The translations under genes and the position numbers were made by a program. From the NCBI GenBank assembly GCA_023666975.1, contig JAMPAW010000004.1, positions 27,345-91,344 on the forward strand: 64,000 bases of DNA, written 5' to 3'. This document shows positions 25,199-32,920 of this stretch, one piece after another. Origin of the DNA: Clostridium sp. GTDB lineage: Bacteria > Bacillota_A > Clostridia > Lachnospirales > Lachnospiraceae. A model generated the notes under the pieces. That model worked only from the letters and a program-made list of their open reading frames with translations, did no database searches and was not told the DNA's origin. Every line of letters starts with the position of its first letter. The stretch's first letter is position 1.

Positions 25199-25396
25199 TT
25201 AATCCATCGCGCTTTTGCCGCTTTTGATCCATTCGTCCAATTCGGAACGCTTGAACTTCCAAAGTTTACCCACCCGGTGAGCCGGAATGTCGGATTTCTT
25301 TTTTATCCAATTACGCAGAGTGACAGTTTTTACATCCAAATACGCTGCCGCCTCATCAATGCTGATGTAGTTTTCTTCGTTTGCATTCTTGCTCAT
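25199..25396 (-). CDS. Excisionase-type helix-turn-helix protein
   Basis: The 65-residue MerR/excisionase-like winged helix (HTH_17) has ISIDEAAAYLDVKTVTLRNW, then PAHRVGKLWKFKRSELDEW. It is the first gene of the restriction-modification operon, 33 bases before the amino-methyltransferase and directly behind a strong promoter. It may control that operon as C proteins do in other systems. Because it is near the element end, a role in excision of the prophage is an alternative. Confidence 0.8.
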   Translation of the reverse strand: MSKNANEENYISIDEAAAYLDVKTVTLRNWIKKKSDIPAHRVGKLWKFKRSELDEWIKSGKSAMD

Positions 25397-25436
25397 TTAA
25401 TCACCTCTATGTTGCTGGTACAAAAGTCTCTATTTT

Positions 25437-25465
25437 ATTATAGCACAGCGTTTTCAAAATTTCAA
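25437..25465 (-). promoter_or_regulatory. Sigma-A promoter of the restriction operon
   Basis: On the minus strand: TTGAAA, 17 bases, TATAAT. It lies about 40 bases before the helix-turn-helix gene and is the only evident promoter for the five-gene operon. Confidence 0.8.
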
Positions 25466-25599
25466 GTAGTTTTGTAATATTTTTTTGCTTTACCTGTTAT
25501 TTCGTGATATTTTATGATACTGAAGCGGTACATTAAAACCCCGTGCAAGAGTGTGTATTCATCGGTCTCTTAGCCGTTGCTGACCTTTAAATAGGCAAT

Positions 25600-25646
25600 A
25601 AATGAACGAACCCAGTTTATGTTCGTTCATTTTTATCAAGTTCGTT
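25600..25646. repeat. 12-bp inverted repeat plus third half-site
   Basis: AAATGAACGAAC, a 9-base loop, then the exact complement (25621-25632). A further GTTCGTTCA lies at 25638-25646. Three half-sites suggest a protein-binding site, possibly for a recombinase or regulator at the element end. The TTTTTA after the second arm would also allow a weak rightward terminator. Confidence 0.45.
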
Positions 25647-25764
25647 CAATTATGCACCAAAAGAAAAACGACGCTGGTCATGCACGGGCAAAAAAATAAG
25701 ACCTCCGTGGTCTGTTAGAGTGAAAAGGCTTGAAACCACGGGATTTAAGCCAGTCCAGAGCCAA

Positions 25765-25792
25765 TGCTTTGTATCAATCACGCAACTGTTTC
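25765..25792. other. Probable prophage/host junction (att site)
   Basis: On the minus strand the hsdM frame is normal up to ...CRVYD. After GTATATGAT it switches to an unrelated sequence and stops four codons later. Intact HsdM proteins continue Y-D-P-C-C-G-S-G-G at this point. The other half-site should lie beyond the left edge of the window. Confidence 0.65.
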
Positions 25793-26389
25793 ATCATATA
25801 CACGGCAATTATCAAATGGCTTAAGAATCGCAACAATAGTTTTTACAATGCTTGCGGGTGTGTAGAATTCTCCACCTTTTACCCCTTCATAGGCAGCAAA
25901 CTGTGCAATACAGTACTCGTAAGTTCTTCCAAGCAAATCCTTACTTTCTTCTGTATCATCCATATCCATATTTGTAAATAAATCTACAACATCACCTAAT
26001 ACTCGTTTATCTAAATCCGGACTAGCATAATTTTTGGGAAGAACATTTTTAAGACCTCTATTTTCTTCTTCAATTGCCCTCATGGCATCATCAATAACCG
26101 TTCCAATTTCAGGTGTATGTGCGGCGGATGCAATGGTTCCCCAACGTGCTTTTTCTGGGACAAAGAAAATATTATCTTCTACATATGCATCCCTATCATC
26201 TTCAAATCCATCTCCTTCAGCAACTAAGACTTCATACTTTTTCTCAAATGCACTTGAAATATATCTCAGAAAAATAAGTCCAATAATTACTTTCCTATAT
26301 TCCGCTGCCGGAATGTGCCCCCAAAGCACACAGGCCGCATCCCATATCTGTTTTTCAAAACCTATATTAGTAGAATTGTTGCTTGCCAT
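25778..26389 (-). pseudogene. hsdM: hsdM, type I restriction methyltransferase, 5' part only (interrupted)
   Basis: The 203-residue remnant covers the HsdM N-terminal domain (FEKQIWDAACVLWGHIP, GLIFLRYISSAFEKK) and the start of the methyltransferase domain (GEFYTPASIVKTIVAIL). It breaks off just before motif I (DPxxGSGG) and motif IV (NPPF), so it cannot methylate. GGAGGAAGATAA precedes the ATG. The downstream sequence belongs to the prophage. No hsdS or hsdR is visible in the window, and they may lie on the far side of the element. Confidence 0.88.
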
Positions 26390-26523
26390 TTATCTTCCTC
26401 CACTGCCAATCATTATAATCTCTAATTATACTATTTCTGCATTAGAAGCACAAATTAAATATTTAACTAAGAACACATACTTATTTTATCTACTAATAAA
26501 CCTTTAATGTTTTTCGACATACC

Positions 26524-27159
26524 CTAATACGATTGTGGCAGAATAATTCGTTTTTGTTCATTACAATCTCTCATCTCTCCATTTAATAATTTCCAATAAT
26601 CAAATTCATCAATATATACTTTGTAATAATCTTTCTTATTCTCTGAGTTTCCTAACTTTCTTTTTTTCTCAATTGTTCTATACTTTCCAGCAATATACAA
26701 AAAACTGCTTATCATTTCCTTGTAATCGTCTTTTTCGCTGGATGAAAGGTTTAATGATTTAAACAATTCTATTACTTCTTTGGGAAACTGATTTATCCTT
26801 TCACAACAATTTATATAATAGAAAAATGAACCAACAAATACAGGAAAAAAATAAATACACTCATTAATTTTTATATTTTGAGTTTTATTGTCTTTTAAAA
26901 AAGAAATCATATCTATAATAGACTGTTTTATAATATTCTTTTTCTCATTTTCAAAACATTGTGTAACAATACAATATAGTGCCATTATATTATAAACATA
27001 CCGTATGTACATCTTGTCCCTTTTATATAATGGAAGCCATTGAAAATTACCTATATAATATTTTTTATCTTCCCTAGTAATCAAATAACCTTCTTTATCT
27101 AACCAAAATGTAATTAAGTATTCCTTATGATATTTTTTAATGGGGGAAGCTTTATACAA
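26524..27159 (-). CDS. AT-rich protein of unknown function, possibly the -1 frame extension of the upstream membrane protein
   Basis: The open frame is 211 codons long and the product is largely soluble, rich in Tyr, Lys and Ile. No family is recognised. It has no ATG start. The frame opens at a TTG (27159) without a ribosome site, inside the 3' end of the membrane protein gene. The overlap contains A-AAA-AAT (27138 to 27132) in the upstream frame. A -1 slip there would join both into a protein of about 525 residues. Alternatively it starts at a rare codon, or an indel split one gene. Confidence 0.55.
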   Translation of the reverse strand: MYKASPIKKYHKEYLITFWLDKEGYLITREDKKYYIGNFQWLPLYKRDKMYIRYVYNIMALYCIVTQCFENEKKNIIKQSIIDMISFLKDNKTQNIKINECIYFFPVFVGSFFYYINCCERINQFPKEVIELFKSLNLSSSEKDDYKEMISSFLYIAGKYRTIEKKRKLGNSENKKDYYKVYIDEFDYWKLLNGEMRDCNEQKRIILPQSY

Positions 27160-28112
27160 ACTATAAGCAACAAAAAAATAAATATGTAAAAGGATAATAA
27201 TTCAAGATTTTTATTTATTAAAAAACCTATAGTGAAAATTATAGTTGCAACAATTCCAAAAAAGTAAAATAGATATACATATGAATTATAATGCTCTTTT
27301 TCAAGGTTTTTTCCTTCTTGAAAGGTAATCTTATACTCTTTAATCTGACTTTTTTTAATAAATGATAAATTAATATATTTTTTTAATAAATATGATAAAT
27401 TAACATATATTGCCTGTCTTGTTTGCTCTGTGCAATTTAAACCGTTATTATCCCAAAATATTTTATATAATTTTTCCACTGGCTTCATTTCCTGTTTAAC
27501 ATTACTAAATGTTATATTTCCAATTATCCATAGAACATATAAATTAATAAGTGATAGCACCAATACATCCATTAAAAAGAATGTAAATGCATACGAAGCC
27601 ACCACTGTTCTAGTACTCTCATTTTTCAATACATAAAAGCTGACAATGCTAAAAAACACACAAAAAACTATTCCAAAATAAGCCACTGGTATATGGCACA
27701 TTTTTAAAATTTCAGTCCTCGTAATAGTCAAATAATATTGTTTAGGTGCTAATGAATTCGAAAAAATAATAACTGTAACGACTATGCCAGTAAATGCAAG
27801 TAAAATTGACTCAATTTCTCCTACATTTTTTAAGTATCCTTCGAAATACATCCAGTTATTTAATATAAATAGTGATATTAAAAGATAAAAAAGGAAACAA
27901 ATAACTATTCCTACAATCCCCAAATAAACTTTTATAATCCAATTTATATTCTTATCATATGCATAAAACAATTCATTCTTATAAACCCAAATACTTTTTT
28001 GGGGTTTGCTACTTTGCCACAAAAATATTATATACATGAGAATCCACACCAGAATAAAACTTATACCCAGGGCACTAAGTAAAATCCCTAAAGCAGCTAT
28101 CATTTTTTCCAT
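27114..28112 (-). CDS. Polytopic membrane protein, unknown
   Basis: The 332-residue protein has about seven hydrophobic segments, near residues 5-28, 62-85, 105-122, 143-165, 175-200, 280-300 and 304-322. The cytosolic stretch 205-275 is charged. No family is recognised. GGAGG lies about 11 bases before the ATG. The gene is far more AT-rich than the prophage or the later chromosome. The 3' end carries a slippery heptamer leading into the next frame. Confidence 0.65.
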   Translation of the reverse strand: MEKMIAALGILLSALGISFILVWILMYIIFLWQSSKPQKSIWVYKNELFYAYDKNINWIIKVYLGIVGIVICFLFYLLISLFILNNWMYFEGYLKNVGEIESILLAFTGIVVTVIIFSNSLAPKQYYLTITRTEILKMCHIPVAYFGIVFCVFFSIVSFYVLKNESTRTVVASYAFTFFLMDVLVLSLINLYVLWIIGNITFSNVKQEMKPVEKLYKIFWDNNGLNCTEQTRQAIYVNLSYLLKKYINLSFIKKSQIKEYKITFQEGKNLEKEHYNSYVYLFYFFGIVATIIFTIGFLINKNLELLSFYIFIFLLLIVCIKLPPLKNIIRNT

Positions 28113-28215
28113 AATTTTATTCTTCCTCCCGTATCATATAGTGTCATTTCTATTACTATTATACATATCACATTTATATAATTTATCCTTAATGCTAAAA
28201 AGAGAAATATTCACT

Positions 28216-28848
28216 TTATTTTCTCTTCAAGTTTTCGATATCATTAATAAAAAACGCTAACATATTTCCCTTTTTCATTTTTCTCCGCAATCCAACATCT
28301 CTTCGCATTTCATATATAATATCTTCTAGCATTAAAAGCGTTTCACTACCCTTTCTCACATCAGCTCCATTTCTATACTTCAACCACTTTTTAATTACCC
28401 TATTAGAACCCCATAAGGTCAAGCCTCTAGAAAACTCATTTATCATTTTTACCATTTCCTCTTCTGTCATCTGCTTTTCCTTAGGCTTTTTTGTATCTTC
28501 CATAATAGTATAAATCATATCAATAAATTGCTCATATGGCTTTTCTCTTTTGTCATATAAATATTTTTTTACATTATATTGATAATCAACTATTTTTGCT
28601 ACTATTGAACTAATTATGACACCTACTATTGATACCCCACCTGTTATCATAGCAACAATTATAACTTTATCGGTTGTGGTCACAATTTTTTTCAAAAAGT
28701 CCAATAACCAGCTAACCCCTGTTCCTATCCATTTAATTATTATAAAAATAGTAACTATTATTCCTGCTGCCATCAGCAATAATATTAATAATCCAAGAAG
28801 CATATTAGCTATTGGATGCTTTTCAGCAAATGTTTTTTGTTCCTTCAT
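28216..28848 (-). CDS. Two-helix membrane-anchored protein, unknown
   Basis: The 210-residue protein has two transmembrane segments (about residues 14-40 and 62-86) followed by a basic, helical cytosolic domain of about 120 residues (YDKREKPYEQFIDMIYTI, RGLTLWGSNRVIKKWLKYR). Similar architectures occur as accessory or effector genes in defence islands, but I cannot assign this one. It is in the same direction as its AT-rich neighbours. Confidence 0.6.
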   Translation of the reverse strand: MKEQKTFAEKHPIANMLLGLLILLLMAAGIIVTIFIIIKWIGTGVSWLLDFLKKIVTTTDKVIIVAMITGGVSIVGVIISSIVAKIVDYQYNVKKYLYDKREKPYEQFIDMIYTIMEDTKKPKEKQMTEEEMVKMINEFSRGLTLWGSNRVIKKWLKYRNGADVRKGSETLLMLEDIIYEMRRDVGLRRKMKKGNMLAFFINDIENLKRK

Positions 28849-28964
28849 TTTTCTTAATACCTCTTTTCTCTTGTTTTCAATTTGGCATTAAAACAAACTT
28901 CAATTCCATCACATGACAAAACCATACCATAATAATGTACTTTTTATCTTACATAAATCAATAT

Positions 28965-30854
28965 TCAGACAAAAAATCTATTATATTCCTTTATTGCGTA
29001 AGTATCTGTCATACCAGATATATAATCTGCTATGTTTCGAATCAAAATTTTTCTTTTTTCAAATATAACCCTGCTTTCCTTTTCATTTATATCACTTATT
29101 TTCTTTGTTGTAATTATTTTAATCTCATTTCTGATAACTTCAATATTCCCATTCGAAAGGTCAACTGCCGAATTAGCAACCAGCGGATTTTTATTCTGCA
29201 GGGTATCAACATAAATTTTTCGTAATGTACCAGAATGTAATAGTTTTGGATTTCTGTAATAAGTCTCAAACAGCCTTTTAATAATATTTCCAGCATTATA
29301 ATCAAATCTGGATACTTCAGAATTAGAAATTACTCGCTTATTCACTATTTTCTCTAAAAAATCGCTACATATTTTTCCCCGCTCTGTAAAATTGATCAGC
29401 TGTTTATCAAAAAACCCCTTTCTATTATTTGTATCGTAGTTTTTAATATTATTAGTGCTTTCTTTTACAACATCTGCAACAAAATATCCAACAATACAAG
29501 AGATAATTCTTCCAATAATTAAATCCTTTTCATTAATATATTGTCTCTTATATGAATAAATATTATTTCTCTCCTCCAGCAATAATCCATATAAATCTTG
29601 AAATTTATATGCTGATAAGGAATTTAAAAGTTCATCTATATTAATTAATCCTGATGTTATGGCATCATCAATGTCATGTCCCCTTTGGGCAATCTCATCA
29701 GCAATAAAAATTACTTGTCCCTCCAAATTAGTACAAAACGAATAATTCATATACAACTCATCAACAAAATCTTGACTAATAAATTCATTGATGCATGCGT
29801 CCTTAATTTTTGTATGTTTCAATACACCTTCCAACACTTGAAAACTTATATCTAATCCTGGATACTCCACATATTTTTCTTCTAATTTTGTTAAAACTCT
29901 AATTCCCTGAAAATTATGCTTAAAACCACCTATTTCATCTTTCCAGTTATTTTCTGAATCTGTAATATTAAATAATCCAACTAATTCTTCATTATTTAAT
30001 ATGTTTTTAATTGTACGCTCTCCCTGATGCCCAAATGGTGTATGCCCCAAATCGTGTGCTAATGCTATTGCTTCCGTCAAATCTAAATTTAATTTAAGGC
30101 ATATTGAAATTGCTTTTGCAATTTGATTGACCTCTAATGTATGTGTCATTCGTGTTCTATAATGTTCACCCTTATCTGCACTAAAAATTTGTGCCTTATC
30201 TACTAATCTTCGAAATGCTTTACTATTAACTATTCGTTCTCTATCCCGTTGGAATTCACTTCTATTTTCATCTTCATCAAGAATTCCATACATTCTTCTA
30301 CACATATTATTATGCTGTGCAAATTCCGACAACTCATATGTTTCATTTAATTCTCTATAGCCTGTTCTAGTTTCACATTCTAGTGGTTGTATTAATAAAT
30401 CTCTGACTGATATATATAATGATTTCATTTCACTTATCATTACATAAGACTTTGAATCAAAATCATCAGCAAAATTTAAATCAATTCCATCTAACAGATT
30501 AATTATCATAGATTTACTTTTTATCCGCTTTTTCATTTCATAAGAAATATCAGATTCTCCTTTTTCTTTTGCTGGAACAAGTGCCGCTTCTCCAATATAG
30601 ATAGTTTCTATTTCCGTTTCACTAATATTATCTATATCAATTTTCCCCTTTCCCTTGTACTCCACAAGTAAAATATAACCCTCTCTTGTACACTTTTTTC
30701 CATATTTATATAACTTTCCTGCATCTTTTTTCTCACAATAATAAGTCTCCTGTAGATTTTGTTCATAACTGCTTTGAGCTCTTTTTAGAATATTTTCTAT
30801 TTTCAAAGGGTCTTTCACATCTGCCTTAACTTTTACAATAAATACACTCATCAT
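28965..30854 (-). CDS. dGTP triphosphohydrolase-like HD protein with N-terminal extension
   Basis: The 629-residue protein has the dGTPase signature in its middle: SKAFRRLVDKAQIF, THTLEVNQIAKAI and AHDLGHTPFGHQGE, the metal-binding HD motif near residue 265. These enzymes cut dGTP to deoxyguanosine and triphosphate. Some defend against phages by draining dNTPs. Housekeeping forms usually lack the first 190 residues seen here, which form a separate unrecognised domain. AAGGAGGAG precedes the ATG pair. A terminator of the upstream unit sits at 30924-30966. Its AT-rich context suggests horizontal transfer. Confidence 0.85.
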   Translation of the reverse strand: MMSVFIVKVKADVKDPLKIENILKRAQSSYEQNLQETYYCEKKDAGKLYKYGKKCTREGYILLVEYKGKGKIDIDNISETEIETIYIGEAALVPAKEKGESDISYEMKKRIKSKSMIINLLDGIDLNFADDFDSKSYVMISEMKSLYISVRDLLIQPLECETRTGYRELNETYELSEFAQHNNMCRRMYGILDEDENRSEFQRDRERIVNSKAFRRLVDKAQIFSADKGEHYRTRMTHTLEVNQIAKAISICLKLNLDLTEAIALAHDLGHTPFGHQGERTIKNILNNEELVGLFNITDSENNWKDEIGGFKHNFQGIRVLTKLEEKYVEYPGLDISFQVLEGVLKHTKIKDACINEFISQDFVDELYMNYSFCTNLEGQVIFIADEIAQRGHDIDDAITSGLINIDELLNSLSAYKFQDLYGLLLEERNNIYSYKRQYINEKDLIIGRIISCIVGYFVADVVKESTNNIKNYDTNNRKGFFDKQLINFTERGKICSDFLEKIVNKRVISNSEVSRFDYNAGNIIKRLFETYYRNPKLLHSGTLRKIYVDTLQNKNPLVANSAVDLSNGNIEVIRNEIKIITTKKISDINEKESRVIFEKRKILIRNIADYISGMTDTYAIKEYNRFFV

Positions 30855-31241
30855 ATTTACTCCTCCTTGTCCTTATATCCTACCTTTTCTAAACAACCCT
30901 TCTTTTATGTGATTTATACCATAGAAAAACGCACACTACCCCTACATCTAGGGTAATGCGCGTTTTAAATTCCATCATTTTTCATAGCTACGACCCAAAT
31001 TCCCTCTTTCGCTCACAGCCATTTCTATACTAAATACTTCTTTTTATCCGATTCAGAATTTCCTCCATTTTTCAACTTTTTCCCTCTTAATTTTGCATTT
31101 TACCATAATATTCTATTTGCGTAAAGCTACTCGCAGTACCTTTTTCATCCTACTCTCCGTCACGATAAATGATTCTGTCCCATAGTAGCACCTTCCTCTT
31201 ACCTTATACATAAGTCGCTGAAAGTAAAACCTTGGTTTCAA
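30855..31241. other. Intergenic region with gene debris
   Basis: It contains a terminator (30924-30966) and the eroded 3' side of the toxin-like gene that begins at 31403. A 32-codon leftward open frame (31113-31211, MYKVRGRCYYGTESFIV...) has no ribosome site and may be a further remnant. Nothing else is supported. Confidence 0.4.
30924..30966 (-). terminator. Rho-independent terminator
   Basis: On the minus strand AAAACGCGCATTACCC pairs imperfectly with GGGTAGTGTGCGTTTT and ends in TTTTT. It closes the XRE/ImmA unit ahead of the dGTPase gene. Confidence 0.65.
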
Positions 31242-31403
31242 TTATATATTAAGAAATTCTTCGTATACTTTTTGATGAATAATAATTTGAGAAAAGGATT
31301 CAAAAATAGGAATCATGAATAATTCTTTTATATTAGAAAAAGAACTGTTAGGATTTTTACCTCGCTCTCCAATACCTACCATGAATATATTTGCATCAAA
31401 CAT
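31242..31403 (-). pseudogene. Truncated toxin-like gene (PIN-like) after ImmA/IrrE
   Basis: The frame is 53 codons long: MFDANIFMVGIGERGKNPNS, then IKELFMIPIFESFSQIII and HQKVYEEFLNI before a stop. The start (an acidic residue in xDxNIF) and length suggest the first third of a PIN-like nuclease of the kind encoded behind XRE and ImmA/IrrE genes. A short frame overlapping the ImmA stop (MISPLEKTFSTADYV) runs into it one frame off. The gene seems broken at both ends. The family call is tentative. Confidence 0.5.
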
Positions 31404-31439
31404 AATCGGCTGTTGAAAAAGTCTTTTCTAAAGGAGAAA

Positions 31440-32381
31440 TCATCTCTTATCCTCCCATATATGATTCAAGTATTCCAACATCTCAGCATCATCTTCCGTA
31501 CTATCTTCTTCAATATCATCAAAAAACTCCAACACCATTTCCTCATCCAGTCCCAATTCTCTGGCATCTTCCAGAATCTCATTTCTGGCTGCATATCCGG
31601 TTATATATGCTGCTTTCATCTGTCGATATAATACTCCTTTTTCGTTTAGGTATTTATTTTCATTAGAATATAGCCGGTCTACCTTTTCATAAAAATACTT
31701 TAATTCCTGTAACAGGCTTTTTATAAAATCATAATTCTTAATATACATTTCCACATTGTTAATATAACCCTCTTCATATAGGCGGTAAATAACAGCTTTT
31801 AAAGGCATTTGATATTTAATGGTTATTAGAATTGCAATAACTGCATACTCGGCAAAAGACCATTTTTCCGGTCCTATTCCCTGCATTCTTTTCCTCTGTA
31901 GTTTCAATTCATTTCTTAATGCTTCCTCCGGCAAAAGAAATTCTGCTGCAAAACGGCTGGCTTTTTTCTCATTTACATTCTCTAATTCTCCAAAATTGCA
32001 TATATAGGGCTGTTCCCTAACGCTTGCATAATCTTTTATATAATGATAATATTCATGGGCAGTTGTAAATATCTGATTAATTAAAGGCTTATTAGAATTA
32101 AGAATTATATAGGCACGTTCAGAGCCGGTTACAGGGATATACAACATACCATCAATTTTTTCAGAAGCGAAATCTACCAGTTCAAAATGAATATTAGGAT
32201 TCTGTTCCGCTATCCACTCAAATATCTGAGTCCCGATTGGTGCGAGTGCATAATTCACTCTTTTTTCTTTCACCAGCTCCTTAATATCATCTATATCTTC
32301 CTCTGCCAAGGAAGTTGTATTAAAATCATACTCCGCCTGATAATATTTCTCAAACAATTCCTGATTATCAATCGATACCAT
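31440..32381 (-). CDS. ImmA/IrrE-family metallo-endopeptidase
   Basis: The 313-residue protein has the zinc protease motif HEYYHYIKD at residues 109-117 and the downstream third ligand region ASRFAAEFLLPEEAL near 136-150. ImmA/IrrE proteases cleave a partner repressor to relieve its control. The XRE gene overlapping its 5' end by 14 bases is the obvious partner. The C-terminal half is helical and unassigned, and the C-terminus is very acidic (DDIEEDSTEDDAEM). Confidence 0.85.
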   Translation of the reverse strand: MVSIDNQELFEKYYQAEYDFNTTSLAEEDIDDIKELVKEKRVNYALAPIGTQIFEWIAEQNPNIHFELVDFASEKIDGMLYIPVTGSERAYIILNSNKPLINQIFTTAHEYYHYIKDYASVREQPYICNFGELENVNEKKASRFAAEFLLPEEALRNELKLQRKRMQGIGPEKWSFAEYAVIAILITIKYQMPLKAVIYRLYEEGYINNVEMYIKNYDFIKSLLQELKYFYEKVDRLYSNENKYLNEKGVLYRQMKAAYITGYAARNEILEDARELGLDEEMVLEFFDDIEEDSTEDDAEMLEYLNHIWEDKR

Positions 32382-32712
32382 CCATACACCTTCTTGCTAA
32401 CAATTCATATTTTTCCTTTGTTTGGATTCTATGCATCATAGAAACAATTTTTTCCTTATCGCTTTCCTCCAGGGTTCCCATAAGATAAATGAGCGCATCA
32501 TTATTACATTCTCTAAAGTAATCATTGGGCTGGAAATGCCCCAAGTTACAAACCTTATTCAAAATATCCAGAGAAGGAAGCTGTTTACCCGTTTCTAATA
32601 AGGAAAGCGTGCTTCTATTTATCTGTAACTTTTCTGCAAAGCTCTTTTGTGTTTCCTGTCCTCTAAGCTTCATCAAATCCTCACAAAACTTTTTCGTATC
32701 GAACGTTTTCAT
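32368..32712 (-). CDS. XRE-family transcriptional repressor
   Basis: In this 114-residue protein an XRE helix-turn-helix covers about residues 8-62 (QKSFAEKLQINRSTLSLLE, PSLDILNKV). It is the first gene of the unit and probably represses its own promoter at 32741-32769, with inverted GTTAA half-sites around it. ImmA/IrrE downstream would inactivate it. GGAGG stands before the ATG. Confidence 0.88.
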   Translation of the reverse strand: MKTFDTKKFCEDLMKLRGQETQKSFAEKLQINRSTLSLLETGKQLPSLDILNKVCNLGHFQPNDYFRECNNDALIYLMGTLEESDKEKIVSMMHRIQTKEKYELLARRCMDGID

Positions 32713-32740
32713 TTTTAATCCTCCAAATAATGCGTTACTA

Positions 32741-32790
32741 ATTTTAACAAAGATTTTTATTTACGTCAACAATACGTTAATTTTCTTAAC
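32741..32790 (-). promoter_or_regulatory. Promoter and operator of the XRE-ImmA unit
   Basis: On the minus strand: TTGACG (32764-32769), 17 bases, TAAAAT (32741-32746). Dyads GTTAATTTTCTTAAC (32776-32790) and GTTACTAATTTTAAC (32733-32747, over the -10) are likely repressor sites. Confidence 0.7.
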
Positions 32791-32920
32791 ACTATTATAC
32801 GCCGTCAAGAAGCAAAAATACAACTAAAAGAAATAAAAGTGTAACTGCATATTACATATGCAAATGATTAGACGATGAAGAGTAAATCGGTAACTAGCCT
32901 GAGTCTGTCCAGCCCCAAAA

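Larger units (their letters stand above)
25397..25777. other. Element right end: promoter, inverted repeats and attachment region
   Basis: There is no gene here. It holds the restriction-operon promoter (25437-25465), a 12-bp inverted repeat with an extra half-site (25600-25646) and dyads CCGTGGT...ACCACGG and GGCTT...AAGCC (about 25705-25755). The broken hsdM frame follows immediately, so the attachment junction is at the right side of this stretch. Confidence 0.5.

Noticed and set aside
25600..25632. LexA (SOS) box
   Set aside because: The GAAC and GTTC half-sites are separated by nine bases, whereas the Gram-positive LexA site needs four.
31113..31211. 32-residue leftward frame as a separate gene
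   Set aside because: It has no ribosome site and lies in decayed sequence behind a broken gene, so it is kept only as possible debris.
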